Below, in pieces: positions 17,632-25,542 of a stretch of 64,000 nt of DNA. The DNA lies in contig NZ_QPMJ01000002.1 of NCBI RefSeq assembly GCF_003369835.1, forward strand, positions 496,001 through 560,000, written 5' to 3'. The translations under genes and the position numbers were made by a program. The notes beneath the pieces are model-generated. The model searched no databases. It was not told where the DNA came from and saw only the letters and a program-made list of their open reading frames with translations. Position 1 is the first letter of the stretch, and every line of letters starts with the position of its first letter. The stretch comes from Halorussus rarus. GTDB taxonomy: Archaea > Halobacteriota > Halobacteria > Halobacteriales > Haladaptataceae.

Positions 17632-19020
17632 ATGGCTATCTATGTCGACGACCCTCTCAATGCGAGTGACGAAGACTGGGACATAAGTAAGTTCCACAGT
17701 GATAGCGAATACTTCGTCAAGCGGCCACCCTACCAGCGAAAAAGTGTCTGGGACACGCAGAAACAGAAGGAACTAATCGATAGCTTTGTTCGCCAACTCT
17801 ACGTCCCGCCCGTCGTCATCCGCCAAGTTGTTCTCGACGGCAACGATCTCCGTTTAGAAGTGGTCGACGGCCAACAGCGAATCACCGCGATTCAAGAATT
17901 CTTCGAGGACGAATTCGCACTCCCCGATAGCGCGGAACTCCGCGAACTCAACCCGGAGCATGAGATTGCTGGGAAACGATACTCCGAACTTAGCGAGGAT
18001 GTCCAGGAGTATATCGACTCTCAGTGTTCGCTCAAGGTCATCAAGCTGCGCGGAATCGATGACCCCGATGATAAGCGCCACCAAGAGTTAGCGACCAAGG
18101 TCTTCTGGCGGCTCCAGCAGGGAGAACACCTAACCAACATTGAGAAGAATCACAGCAAGACCTACAGCCCCGTTCGGAACTTCATCGTCCAAACCGCCGA
18201 CGACATCAGTTTTGACCGAGAGAACTACGAGAGTCGTGACGACAATCCGAATCGCCACGAGTTCTTCACGCTCCTCGCTCGGAACAACGATCGACTCCAG
18301 CAACTCTCACTTCTCGCTCGCTTCATCCTGATTGAGATTGATGAAGGCCCGACGAAGGTAACCGGGAAAGAGGTCACCAAACTATTCGACTGTAAGCGTG
18401 AGGGATTCACCGTTCACGAGGACCTAGAGGAATTCAAGCAACGCGACGAGATTCAGCGCGTTCAGCGGATGCTCGACCTCCTTACGGAACTCTATCGCGA
18501 TACCGACCTCAAGAACTCGAACGGAGAGATAGAGTTTCTGAACAAGGAGTACTTCATCCTCAGCCTGTACTCGCTTATCCGCGAGTTGGAGTTTGAAGAC
18601 TACAACTTTGGGCGAGACAACTACGACGAAGTCCGGAATTTCACCGAAGAGTGGTTCAAGCGGTTCGAAATCGAGGATACAGACGACAGCGAAATGCTCC
18701 AATTCAAGGAAGCCCGCCAGCAGAACCGGGGAGCGGTCAACAAGCGACACTACATCCTCGAAAACGCGTTCTGGGAGACGGAGCCCGATATTCAAGAGAC
18801 CGACAGTCAACGGGCATTCTCCCGAGCGCAGCGAATTAAGCTCTTCATCGAGAGTGATCGCATCTGCGAGATGTGCTTAGAGGAAGGGAAAACCGAAGAG
18901 GAGGCGAAAGTTTCGTGGAGCAATTGGGACGCTGACCACATCGAGGAGCATTCACAGGGCGGCCAGACTGTTCTCGAAAACGCACGGGTACTTTGCCCTC
19001 ATCACAATCGGAGCCGATAG
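17632..19020 (+). CDS. DUF262-HNH endonuclease (GmrSD/type IV restriction-like)
   Basis: The protein has 462 residues. The N-terminal DUF262 domain (ParB/sulfiredoxin-like NTPase) shows PPYQRKSVW and VVDGQQRITAIQ at residues 77-88, the family's nucleotide-binding motif. The C-terminus is an HNH nuclease: CEMC, then WDADHIEEHSQGG, then CPHHNRSR, with both Cys pairs and the catalytic His. This is the architecture of GmrSD-like type IV restriction proteins that cut modified DNA, though a single chain usually also carries DUF1524. Here a true HNH with zinc Cys replaces it. Start chosen by the TATA spacing. Confidence 0.85.
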   Translation: MAIYVDDPLNASDEDWDISKFHSDSEYFVKRPPYQRKSVWDTQKQKELIDSFVRQLYVPPVVIRQVVLDGNDLRLEVVDGQQRITAIQEFFEDEFALPDSAELRELNPEHEIAGKRYSELSEDVQEYIDSQCSLKVIKLRGIDDPDDKRHQELATKVFWRLQQGEHLTNIEKNHSKTYSPVRNFIVQTADDISFDRENYESRDDNPNRHEFFTLLARNNDRLQQLSLLARFILIEIDEGPTKVTGKEVTKLFDCKREGFTVHEDLEEFKQRDEIQRVQRMLDLLTELYRDTDLKNSNGEIEFLNKEYFILSLYSLIRELEFEDYNFGRDNYDEVRNFTEEWFKRFEIEDTDDSEMLQFKEARQQNRGAVNKRHYILENAFWETEPDIQETDSQRAFSRAQRIKLFIESDRICEMCLEEGKTEEEAKVSWSNWDADHIEEHSQGGQTVLENARVLCPHHNRSR

Positions 19021-19075
19021 CGTCCAGCAGTATCATTAATATCCTGACAACCATCCGATTAGATGGCGATTTTCG

Positions 19076-19279
19076 ATGACTGATGCACCATTAGCACCGC
19101 GCCGACCGATGGACGACAACAAAGGATTAGGCGAGGGAATGACCAGTGTCGACATCTACTGCCACCGCCAGCACAAAGGCCAATGGCAACAAGAAGCCGA
19201 CAAACAAGGCCTAAGCCTGAGTCGCTATCTGGTTGAACTCATTCAAGAAGCTCGTTGGCAACGTCTTAACGACAATTGA
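19076..19279 (+). CDS. short ribbon-helix-helix-like protein
   Basis: The protein has 67 residues. The C-terminal part (SVDIYCHRQHKGQWQQEA, then GLSLSRYLVELIQEAR) has the strand-helix-helix pattern of RHH DNA-binding proteins. It is clearly paralogous to the N-terminal half of the gene at 19738-20247 (both share SLS.YL.ELIQEAR, also at the DNA level). It lacks the coiled-coil and winged-helix-like parts of that protein, so it may be a duplicated, shortened copy. Confidence 0.6.
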   Translation: MTDAPLAPRRPMDDNKGLGEGMTSVDIYCHRQHKGQWQQEADKQGLSLSRYLVELIQEARWQRLNDN

Positions 19280-19304
19280 GAGAGTAGTACAGCGATTCGG
19301 CGTT

Positions 19305-19472
19305 TCAAACTGATAGAGATGCTTCTCGCCCCGTAGCGGTTGGAGGAGTGAGGGCCGCGTTCTTCAGTCGGATGCTGATGTACGTGATGAGCGCTAGGAT
19401 AACCGGAAGCGCCACGCCGGTCGTTGCAAAGACGGTGCTGAGAAGTCCGGAAATGGTGATTTCCTTGCTCAT
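19305..19472 (-). CDS. possible small single-helix membrane protein
   Basis: A 55-residue frame runs from ATG at 19472 (MSKEITISGL). It has one hydrophobic helix (LSTVFATTGVALPVILALIT) and a short basic tail. No family recognised. The frame stays open upstream through the tRNA-like segment, but that part is probably not coding. Support is only the clean transmembrane pattern. Confidence 0.35.
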   Translation of the reverse strand: MSKEITISGLLSTVFATTGVALPVILALITYISIRLKNAALTPPTATGREASLSV

Positions 19473-19509
19473 TTGTCGAAGGATATTGAGGACGGTACTC
19501 TCCAAACCG

Positions 19510-19560
19510 CCGTTATGGCCCCCATCAGGACTTGAACCTGCAATACCAGGATTCCCGTCT
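19510..19560 (-). other. tRNA 3'-end-like fragment
   Basis: On the minus strand this reads like the variable loop, T-arm (GGTTCAAGTCC core) and 3' acceptor side of a tRNA, ending GGGGGCCA. No matching 5' acceptor, D-arm or anticodon arm is found upstream, so it is not a complete tRNA. Integrative elements often carry the 3' end of the tRNA they target. The integrase gene lies 0.7 kb away. It may be a leftover attachment site or a chance match. Confidence 0.35.
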
Positions 19561-19737
19561 ATTGTCCCCGACGCACCGTGCTTAGCCAAACATTCGTTTT
19601 GTCCAAAATAAATCTGTCCCACTTCACAACAAAATGTCTGAGCGGGATTATGCGAGATGATTCTTCGGTACATAGACCGGACTTCTACCGGTAATATCAA
19701 TAATCTAACAGCCGAAGGATTATTTGGCGATTCTCGT

Positions 19738-20247
19738 ATGACAGAAGCATCTCTAGCCAGCTCTGACGACGAACAGAGCTACCAAACGCTCCACGAAAAC
19801 AAGACCAGAGCCGAGCTCTTTCCTGCCAAACAACACAAAGAAGAATGGTGGGAGGAGGCCGAACACGAGGGGGCCAGCCTGAGCGGCTACCTCTATGAAC
19901 TCATTCAAGAAGCCCGGATGTATCGAGATAGCGGCGCTCCGTTCATCCAGACACAGGACCAGACAGTCAAGCAACTCCAAAACAAAATCGACGACCTCCA
20001 AGACCAACTCGAAGACGCCAGACAAGCTAGCGGTGGTCGAACCCACCTCAGTATCGATGACCTCGTCACCCGAATACTGGACCAACAGTACCAATCACTA
20101 GACGAACTCACCGAACAAATCTCAGCCAGCGACGATGTTACCCAACACCTCCAACGACAAATCGAGAATCGGCTGTACACCTTAGCCGAAAACGAACGTG
20201 TTGAATTCCAACGTGGGCACGGCTGGCGGCTCAAGGAGGGGAACTAA
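19738..20247 (+). CDS. RHH/coiled-coil/winged-helix-like protein, integrase partner
   Basis: The protein has 169 residues from the ATG at 19738 (MTEASLASSD). In order: an RHH-like N-terminal part (AKQHKEEWWEEAEHEGASLS), a coiled coil (about 85-105), and a C-terminal part that may be a winged helix (about 110-169, ending QRGHGWRLKEG). Its stop is one base before the ATG of the integrase, so the two are co-transcribed. A role as excision or transcription factor for the recombinase is inferred from this coupling. Confidence 0.75.
   Translation: MTEASLASSDDEQSYQTLHENKTRAELFPAKQHKEEWWEEAEHEGASLSGYLYELIQEARMYRDSGAPFIQTQDQTVKQLQNKIDDLQDQLEDARQASGGRTHLSIDDLVTRILDQQYQSLDELTEQISASDDVTQHLQRQIENRLYTLAENERVEFQRGHGWRLKEGN
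20235..20239 (+). promoter_or_regulatory. ribosome binding site deciding the integrase start
   Basis: GGAGG lies 9 bp before the ATG at 20249, inside the end of the upstream gene. It favours this start over the longer in-frame reading from 20198. Confidence 0.6.
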
Positions 20248-20248
20248 G

Positions 20249-21184
20249 ATGCCTGCCGAACCCGGTTCCTCGAAAATCTACGAGAACAAGCACGACGGGG
20301 TCAACTATTTCCTTAGTCGGAAGGAGGCATCCGGCCGTAGCACGCGAACACTCAACTCGTACAGCCGCGTCCTCCGCGAGTTCTTCCACGACCAATTCCC
20401 CGATCTCGAACCCGGCGACGTCGAGATTCGCCACGTCGAAGACTACCTAATGGCGCTCACGAAACGGGATGTCTCCCAGAACTCGAAGAAGAAGTACCTC
20501 GAAGTCCTCTCCAGTTTCTACAACTACACGCTGAAACGCCCACAGTTCGAGGATATCACCAGCAATCCCGCTGCGGTCGTGATGGAGGAGATTCCGCGAA
20601 TCCGTCCCGATCGACCGGACTGCGCGACGTGGGAGAATGCCTGTAAACTGATCGACGCCATCCCCGATCCACGAGACAAGACCGTCGCCATCATCCTCGC
20701 CAAGACCGGAGCGCGTCTGCTGGAAGCTCTCTCGATCGAAACCGAAGACGTCGATCTCGAAAAAGGATTTGTCCGTCTCCGAGAGCGGAAAGGCGGCAAA
20801 CAGACCGTCGTCCCGATCGACGACGAGACAATATACGCTATCAAACGCTACCAGTTCGTCAACGCAAATTCGGACTCTCCGTACCTGTTCACGAGTAGTC
20901 GAGGTGGTCGGCTCTCGAAAGAGCGAATTCGACGGGAAGTGAAAGCCGCCGCCGACCGTGCCGGCGTCGCCTCCAAAGAAGAACGACGGTTCGAGAAGAA
21001 ATTCACACCTCACACGTTCCGGACAGTATTCACGACACTAATGCGGAAGCAGGGGATGAAGCCGTACATTCTGAAGTACATTCGTGGGGACGCCAAGACC
21101 GAGACGATGGATATCTACACTCGCGTCGATCGGGAGGAGGCGAAAGAGGAGTATCTGGACTGCATCAAGGAAATCGGACTCTAG
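20249..21184 (+). CDS. tyrosine recombinase (integrase)
   Basis: This site-specific recombinase is likely responsible for integrating the island. It has 311 residues from the ATG at 20249. The N-terminal SAM-like core-binding domain spans about 12-105 and the catalytic domain about 125-311. Catalytic residues visible: Arg156 in TGARLLEAL, Lys184 in KGGKQTV, His255 and Arg258 in PHTFR, and Tyr290 in MDIYTRV. The second His usually found in an LGH motif is replaced by RGDA (Asp281). It lies in the middle of the island rather than at an end. GC content is higher than in the flanking cargo. Confidence 0.9.
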   Translation: MPAEPGSSKIYENKHDGVNYFLSRKEASGRSTRTLNSYSRVLREFFHDQFPDLEPGDVEIRHVEDYLMALTKRDVSQNSKKKYLEVLSSFYNYTLKRPQFEDITSNPAAVVMEEIPRIRPDRPDCATWENACKLIDAIPDPRDKTVAIILAKTGARLLEALSIETEDVDLEKGFVRLRERKGGKQTVVPIDDETIYAIKRYQFVNANSDSPYLFTSSRGGRLSKERIRREVKAAADRAGVASKEERRFEKKFTPHTFRTVFTTLMRKQGMKPYILKYIRGDAKTETMDIYTRVDREEAKEEYLDCIKEIGL

Positions 21185-21197
21185 TGAGGATGGACAT

Positions 21198-21512
21198 ATG
21201 CTCGAAGTCATTATCTACAAAAATCCATGGGAAGACCCCGAAGAGGTAGCCCGAGTGACGATTGAGGGAGAAGTAAAAGGCGAGACGCCGACGGCAGAAT
21301 CCCTTCGAGACCGCATGCAGGACGAACGCGATCCAATCATTAGCGAGTACACGGATGGACGGGAGCTGCTTCGATATGTGACCGCTTCGTACTCGAACGG
21401 GTACGTGATGGCTGGCTACGATAGCGAAGAGTCTCGACGAGTCGTCGAAGACCTAAACGACGGAGCATATCGAGACTGGGTCAGAGATTCCGGGCTCGAC
21501 ACCCAACTCTGA
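21198..21512 (+). CDS. small orphan protein
   Basis: The protein has 104 residues from the ATG at 21198 (MLEVIIYKNPWEDPEEVARV). It is acidic, mixed alpha/beta, without membrane segments. The N-terminal strands and the late DGRELLRYVTAS segment loosely resemble the two small genes at 22771 and 22985. It starts 13 bp after the integrase stop, probably in the same transcript. Function unknown. Confidence 0.65.
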   Translation: MLEVIIYKNPWEDPEEVARVTIEGEVKGETPTAESLRDRMQDERDPIISEYTDGRELLRYVTASYSNGYVMAGYDSEESRRVVEDLNDGAYRDWVRDSGLDTQL

Positions 21513-21744
21513 ATCCCTCAGACTGTACGCTGGTGGTAGCCTCTCAACTACTCACGCATTTCTGAGCGAATCGAATAGATTGGCTCTCGGTTGTCCTCAA
21601 ACGGCTCACTACTCCCGATGAGTAACACTCATCTTCTGTTGGCACGAACCTGGAGTACCAAAATTACTGGCTCAGTTGAAATCCCCAATAAGAGATATGT
21701 TCTGCCCCGTTGCGGTCAGTACAGAGAATCTATTTAACAGGTGG

Positions 21745-22389
21745 CTACCAGGATAGTGGATAGCCGGATCGCCCGAGCATAACCTCAGCAAGTAGCCGGC
21801 ACCCCTGACGAAGGTCTTGATCACGGGCCTTTATTTTCGTGTCCGTGGGTTGTTCACCGACAAATCGGCGTTTCTCGGAAACTGTAACTGTCCGATTGTT
21901 CGGAAGGACTGCTAGCCAAGTAACGGGGACGTGATACTCATATTTGTGACTGTCATTCGGGTAAATCCTTGTATCGCCTTCAGTTGGAACCCCGTCGTAT
22001 GGTGCGCGAGCGATGCCGAACGCTTTGAATCCTCCTGAATAATTCACCTCCCCCTTGCTAACATAAGAGAAAATTCCATCACCTGGATTGATGTTTTTCA
22101 GCTTCTTTTCGAATTTCTCGGATCCATATGTTACGACTTTCCCTGCTTGGTAGATCTCCGTACCGTCGTCATCGAGATGTTGCGCATTTGTATTGATGAT
22201 GTGGAAATCCATCTCAGACTCGTCTTTAACCAGTCTATCGATCTGTACGCCCATCGGCCCTTCTCCCTCTTTGAGGTCCATCTTGGTTTTTGGACTGACA
22301 GTGGTCGTTATTCGTTCTCGTTCCTGTTTTTCGTCTTTGCGGGTTGAATTTTCGTCTTTGGACATCGGTGATCTTGATGCCTCTCTCAT
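21745..22389 (-). CDS. EVE-like (PUA-fold) domain protein
   Basis: The protein has 214 residues from ATG at 22389; ATG at 22365 is an alternative. The N-terminus is charged. From about residue 58 the pattern matches EVE domains: DFHIINTNAQHL, a YGSEKFEKKLKNINPGD segment, then IFSYVSKG, FKAFGIARAPYDG, and YEYHVPVTWLAVL. EVE/PUA-like domains bind modified bases in DNA or RNA and often occur with restriction or defence genes. No nuclease domain is fused here. The domain call is by motif order, not by search. Confidence 0.6.
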   Translation of the reverse strand: MREASRSPMSKDENSTRKDEKQERERITTTVSPKTKMDLKEGEGPMGVQIDRLVKDESEMDFHIINTNAQHLDDDGTEIYQAGKVVTYGSEKFEKKLKNINPGDGIFSYVSKGEVNYSGGFKAFGIARAPYDGVPTEGDTRIYPNDSHKYEYHVPVTWLAVLPNNRTVTVSEKRRFVGEQPTDTKIKARDQDLRQGCRLLAEVMLGRSGYPLSW

Positions 22390-22770
22390 GAGTATGTAGG
22401 TCTACCAAATAAGTCTTGGGCGGATATAATACGTATGATGATATCCCAAGCTGTAGTGAACCATGGGACTTCCATAACCGATACGCAGTCTTTAGCGACC
22501 AGCTGTTTCAGACGATAATGTGTCTGAAGAATAGGGTTTCAACAAAGTCCAATTACTCTATCAGTCGATGGGTGTCTGCTGATGTGCGTCATTGCTTCAG
22601 AGACCGTTTTGTTGTTCTGGATAATGGCTACTGTTCGATTGTTGATGGGCACGTTCTCTATCCTCTCAGCTAGGACCTCCACGCTGTTACAGACCAAGAG
22701 AGTCTGAATCAGTCCTCTACTCGGGAGTCTTATGATGGAACAGGGCGAGTATTTGATACGGTGATTTAAC
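22390..22770. other. intergenic region with divergent promoters
   Basis: 381 bp of AT-rich sequence lie between the EVE-like gene (minus) and the small gene at 22771 (plus). Short open frames on both strands look accidental. A TATA-like run lies about 25 bp before the EVE-like start. I see no RNA gene or strong repeat. Confidence 0.4.
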
Positions 22771-22980
22771 GTGGGATTGCTCTTTTTGGGACTCAACGAG
22801 GATCGAGACGACTGGGACATCCTCGGGAAGGTTGTTGATGGAGAGATAGTTGAGGACCCAACCGGCGAGCTTGAGGAGACAGTACAAGGGGCGTACGATT
22901 TGGATGATGAAGACCACTTGAGGCGAGCGTTCAATAACCACTACATCAACGCTGTCCCGCTGGCAGGGGATGAGGAATAG
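22771..22980 (+). CDS. small acidic orphan protein, first of a tandem pair
   Basis: The protein has 69 residues from a GTG at 22771. Layout: a hydrophobic N-terminal strand (GLLFLGLNEDRDD), then ILGKVVDGEIVED, and a C-terminal DEDHLRRAFNNHYINA. The same order of elements appears in the next gene, so the two look like diverged tandem duplicates. No known family. Confidence 0.55.
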   Translation: MGLLFLGLNEDRDDWDILGKVVDGEIVEDPTGELEETVQGAYDLDDEDHLRRAFNNHYINAVPLAGDEE

Positions 22981-22984
22981 ACCG

Positions 22985-23197
22985 ATGCGGATTCTCTTTC
23001 AGATGTACCACGACGGCGAGCTACATGACCTCGGAATCATCGAAGACGGCGACGTAATCAAGAACATCGAGGAGGGGTTTGAGAACTGGATTCTCTGGGA
23101 GCTAAGCCAGCCGACAACTCCCGACATAGATGACCCTGATGGGATTTTGAGAGCGTATGAGGGACCGCACCTGATCGCGAAGCTCGTCGACGAATGA
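22985..23197 (+). CDS. small acidic orphan protein, second of a tandem pair
   Basis: The protein has 70 residues from ATG at 22985 (MRILFQMYHDGEL), four bases after the previous stop. It contains DLGIIEDGDVIKNIEEG and DPDGILRAYEGPHLIAKL, which line up with VDGEIVED and DEDHLRRAF of the upstream gene. Co-transcribed with it. Function unknown. Confidence 0.6.
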   Translation: MRILFQMYHDGELHDLGIIEDGDVIKNIEEGFENWILWELSQPTTPDIDDPDGILRAYEGPHLIAKLVDE

Positions 23198-23350
23198 CTA
23201 TACCTGATATAGTATATATAGGGGAATCAACGGAGGCCCAAGCTCTGGGAACGTCACCTTGTGTGTTCTCCGCATCTGTAAGGAGATATACACTGTGTAT
23301 AGCATCTACAGGGTAGAATTATTATCGTATCTTGGTCAATCAGAGAATAG

Positions 23351-23707
23351 ATGTCTAGAAGCAATGGTGGAGGTATTCTATTTGAGACATTCGCTACTGT
23401 CCTTAGAGCCTTCCAAGAGTTAGATGGTAAAGCTAGAACAATAGAGATTGTTGAATCGGAACACACGAACCGAGAAAAACGTCAAGTCCTCAATGTGCTT
23501 CAAGAACTCCAGCGAATGGGTTATACTCGATACGAGCAGCGTGGAATGTATAAATATTGGATAGCGGATTTGCATGAACTCGACTCGTTCTATACTAGAG
23601 AGAAAGAATATCTAGATGAGCTATTAAAGAATGAAGAATGGACCGAGCAAAAGAGAGAATATCTGCTACAGAAGTCTCACAACAGTACCAGTCCTGAATC
23701 AGAATAA
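23351..23707 (+). CDS. winged-helix transcription regulator-like protein
   Basis: The protein has 118 residues. Helices around residues 8-60 (LFETFATVLRAFQEL, then KRQVLNVLQELQRMGYTRYE) are followed by a short wing (RGMYKYWIADLH) and a charged helical tail. This is the pattern of small archaeal winged-helix regulators. A TATA-like AATTATTAT lies about 29 bp before the ATG. Targets unknown; the neighbouring 410-bp gap with palindromes is a natural candidate. Confidence 0.6.
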   Translation: MSRSNGGGILFETFATVLRAFQELDGKARTIEIVESEHTNREKRQVLNVLQELQRMGYTRYEQRGMYKYWIADLHELDSFYTREKEYLDELLKNEEWTEQKREYLLQKSHNSTSPESE

Positions 23708-23719
23708 CTAAAATTAGAG

Positions 23720-23732
23720 AGACATGATGTCT
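23720..23732 (+). repeat. 13-nt palindrome
   Basis: AGACATGATGTCT reads the same on both strands around a central base. It lies just after the winged-helix gene and before an AT-rich run. It is a possible operator for that regulator. Confidence 0.4.
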
Positions 23733-23930
23733 GAGTCCCCTATCCCTATACTATTATAATATAATATATTTGCATTTCGTCACCCTATCGTGGTATCCCG
23801 ATTTTCGAGGATACAAGGAACCACCATTTGGAGAAGAGGCCGTTCCAAATCGAGTTAGCAGCGTTGTCGCGCAAGAACTACAGCAATTAATTCATTCCCT
23901 TTCTGTATGTTTATAATTATATTCGAGTGC

Positions 23931-23974
23931 TTGTAACCCTTGGAATAGAGAAAATCCCATTCCAAGGGTTACAA
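23931..23974 (+). repeat. perfect 16-bp inverted repeat with 12-nt spacer
   Basis: Left arm TTGTAACCCTTGGAAT (23931-23946) and right arm ATTCCAAGGGTTACAA (23959-23974) are exact reverse complements. They could form a strong hairpin or a two-sided binding site. No U-run follows, so it is not an obvious terminator. Confidence 0.75.
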
Positions 23975-24117
23975 ACTGACTTCCAAACGTTTGGGCTTCA
24001 AATACGGCATAACACTTATACTATTGTGTATCTGACGAGTGGTGCTATGAATTCCATAGTAATTCGATGGGATCGGACGCATCATATGAACTCTGTTGCC
24101 GATCGGAGAGCTGAATA

Positions 24118-24489
24118 ATGCATCAGTCACCATGGGATCGCCATCTCATTCGCAGATGGATCCAAATGCAGACTGATGACGACCATCGGTATGGCGAAAA
24201 TGTCGTCACCGACGATTCAGTAGAAGATGAAGACGCGAAAGCAGTTGAGCAATTCGAAGCAAAATACCAAGACTATCAGGAACGGGACGCGCCCAAGGAG
24301 TTGAGCAACGTCACAACGACCGACATCAACACGGGCGAAGAACTCCCGTACTTTACCTGGGTCCCGTACAAAGGCCCGCAAGGCGGTCGAGGCTGGGAAA
24401 ACACTCGAACCGGAGAAATCCGCTACGAGCTCAGAAAGCCGGGACCACGAGAGCCCAGCAGCTCGGAGAGATTACAGAAGACAATTTGA
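24118..24489 (+). CDS. hypothetical protein
   Basis: The protein has 123 residues from ATG at 24118, with a GGAG-like ribosome site about 10 bp upstream. The acidic helical middle is followed by a Gly/Arg-rich C-terminal part (WVPYKGPQGGRGWENTRTG). No membrane segment; no family recognised. Confidence 0.6.
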   Translation: MHQSPWDRHLIRRWIQMQTDDDHRYGENVVTDDSVEDEDAKAVEQFEAKYQDYQERDAPKELSNVTTTDINTGEELPYFTWVPYKGPQGGRGWENTRTGEIRYELRKPGPREPSSSERLQKTI

Positions 24490-24678
24490 GCAGAAGCGGA
24501 TGGCGACAACACCAGGTGCGTATTTCTGCGCTGTACAGGCGATTTTATTCTCGAATGATAGAGACTTCCTGAAATCGAAAGAACGCATTCTCTAGTCCAC
24601 TCACGGTATGCTCGTCGTAATCATAGACCTCCTCCCGCTGATTAGAGACTAGATTGATAGAATTTCAACGCAGACGAG

Positions 24679-25278
24679 CTATCCCGATGTTGCTTTCTCC
24701 GAACCGCTTTGACTAGAGATCGATATGACACCATCATCTTGTTCAATCACTCCGTTTTCGATGAATCTCTCAACACGGTCCTTTGCAACACCCAATTCGA
24801 GACCGGTCGCATGATGAATATGCAAGACGAGGTGGTTGAAATGGAGGTCATCGGTACGCGCTCTTTCGGATGCTCGGTGAATGAGCTGTGGACCATCGAT
24901 AGAAATCGTATCTTCTCCCCACGGGAGCTTAGTAACTCCGTCTCGCTCAATATCCTTAGCGAACGTTAGCCACTCTGGGTCTTCCTGATTGTCAATGTGG
25001 TTGACACCCTCATAATATATTCCTGGGACACCTGAGAGAATATTGTCTTTCAGTGACCCTCTCACGATGTATATTGCTGCAAGAGGTGGGATTTCTTCTT
25101 TGTCAACGATACGATCGACAAGATTCAAATTGATATGCGGTCCCCTCCAATTCTCCTCCCCCGGAAGAACCTCTCGCCACCAGTATTCTCGGCAGGGAGC
25201 AATCATTAGAATGCCCCCCAGATCGACTGCGATACTGTAGTCGTGATATCTGTCACAGTAGTCTTGATGTGATTCCAA
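24679..25278 (-). CDS. hypothetical protein, start uncertain
   Basis: The protein has up to 199 residues from a TTG at 25278; an in-frame stop lies just upstream. It contains a Cys/His-rich start, IMIAPC-like hydrophobic strands, and a C-terminal helix-turn-helix-like stretch (GVAKDRVERFIENGVIEQDD). An ATG at 25307 in the neighbouring frame reads MKPTNCTTDDWNHI. That raises the possibility of a frameshift near the N-terminus. Function unknown. Confidence 0.5.
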   Translation of the reverse strand: MESHQDYCDRYHDYSIAVDLGGILMIAPCREYWWREVLPGEENWRGPHINLNLVDRIVDKEEIPPLAAIYIVRGSLKDNILSGVPGIYYEGVNHIDNQEDPEWLTFAKDIERDGVTKLPWGEDTISIDGPQLIHRASERARTDDLHFNHLVLHIHHATGLELGVAKDRVERFIENGVIEQDDGVISISSQSGSEKATSG

Positions 25279-25542
25279 TCGTCTGTAGTGCAGTTAGTTG
25301 GTTTCATAGTGTGTCTCCTGTGAGCAATACTCAGAGAATTCTCTACCCGTTGTCCTCTCTAGCGTGTCTGCTATCGTATCTCTGAGTAGCTCGCTTTCTT
25401 GCGGTTGCGAGTCGTTTTGCGACCCATCATACTCTATGATAGCATGTATAATAAGTATTATGTCGTAATGGAATACATTGCGATATTTGTCTAAAATAGC
25501 AAATTCAGTAGGTTAATTAGAAGCGACATAATAGAATAGAGT

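Larger units (their letters stand above)
23708..24117. other. 410-bp AT-rich non-coding region with palindromes
   Basis: It contains a 13-nt palindrome (23720-23732), a very AT-rich run (about 23748-23772), and a perfect 16-bp inverted repeat (23931-23974). A short open frame at 23927-24118 spans the inverted repeat and is unlikely to be coding. The content would suit a replication, transfer or regulatory site. Confidence 0.5.

Noticed and set aside
19500-19630. Complete tRNA gene on the minus strand
   Set aside because: Only the T-arm and 3' acceptor resemble a tRNA; the 5' acceptor, D-arm and anticodon arm cannot be matched.
22416-22673. 85-codon frame between the EVE-like gene and the small genes
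   Set aside because: It lacks a good start signal, and its sequence looks random; a competing minus frame is equally open.
23927-24118. 63-codon frame in the AT-rich gap
   Set aside because: It runs through the 16-bp perfect inverted repeat and has no ribosome site or family.
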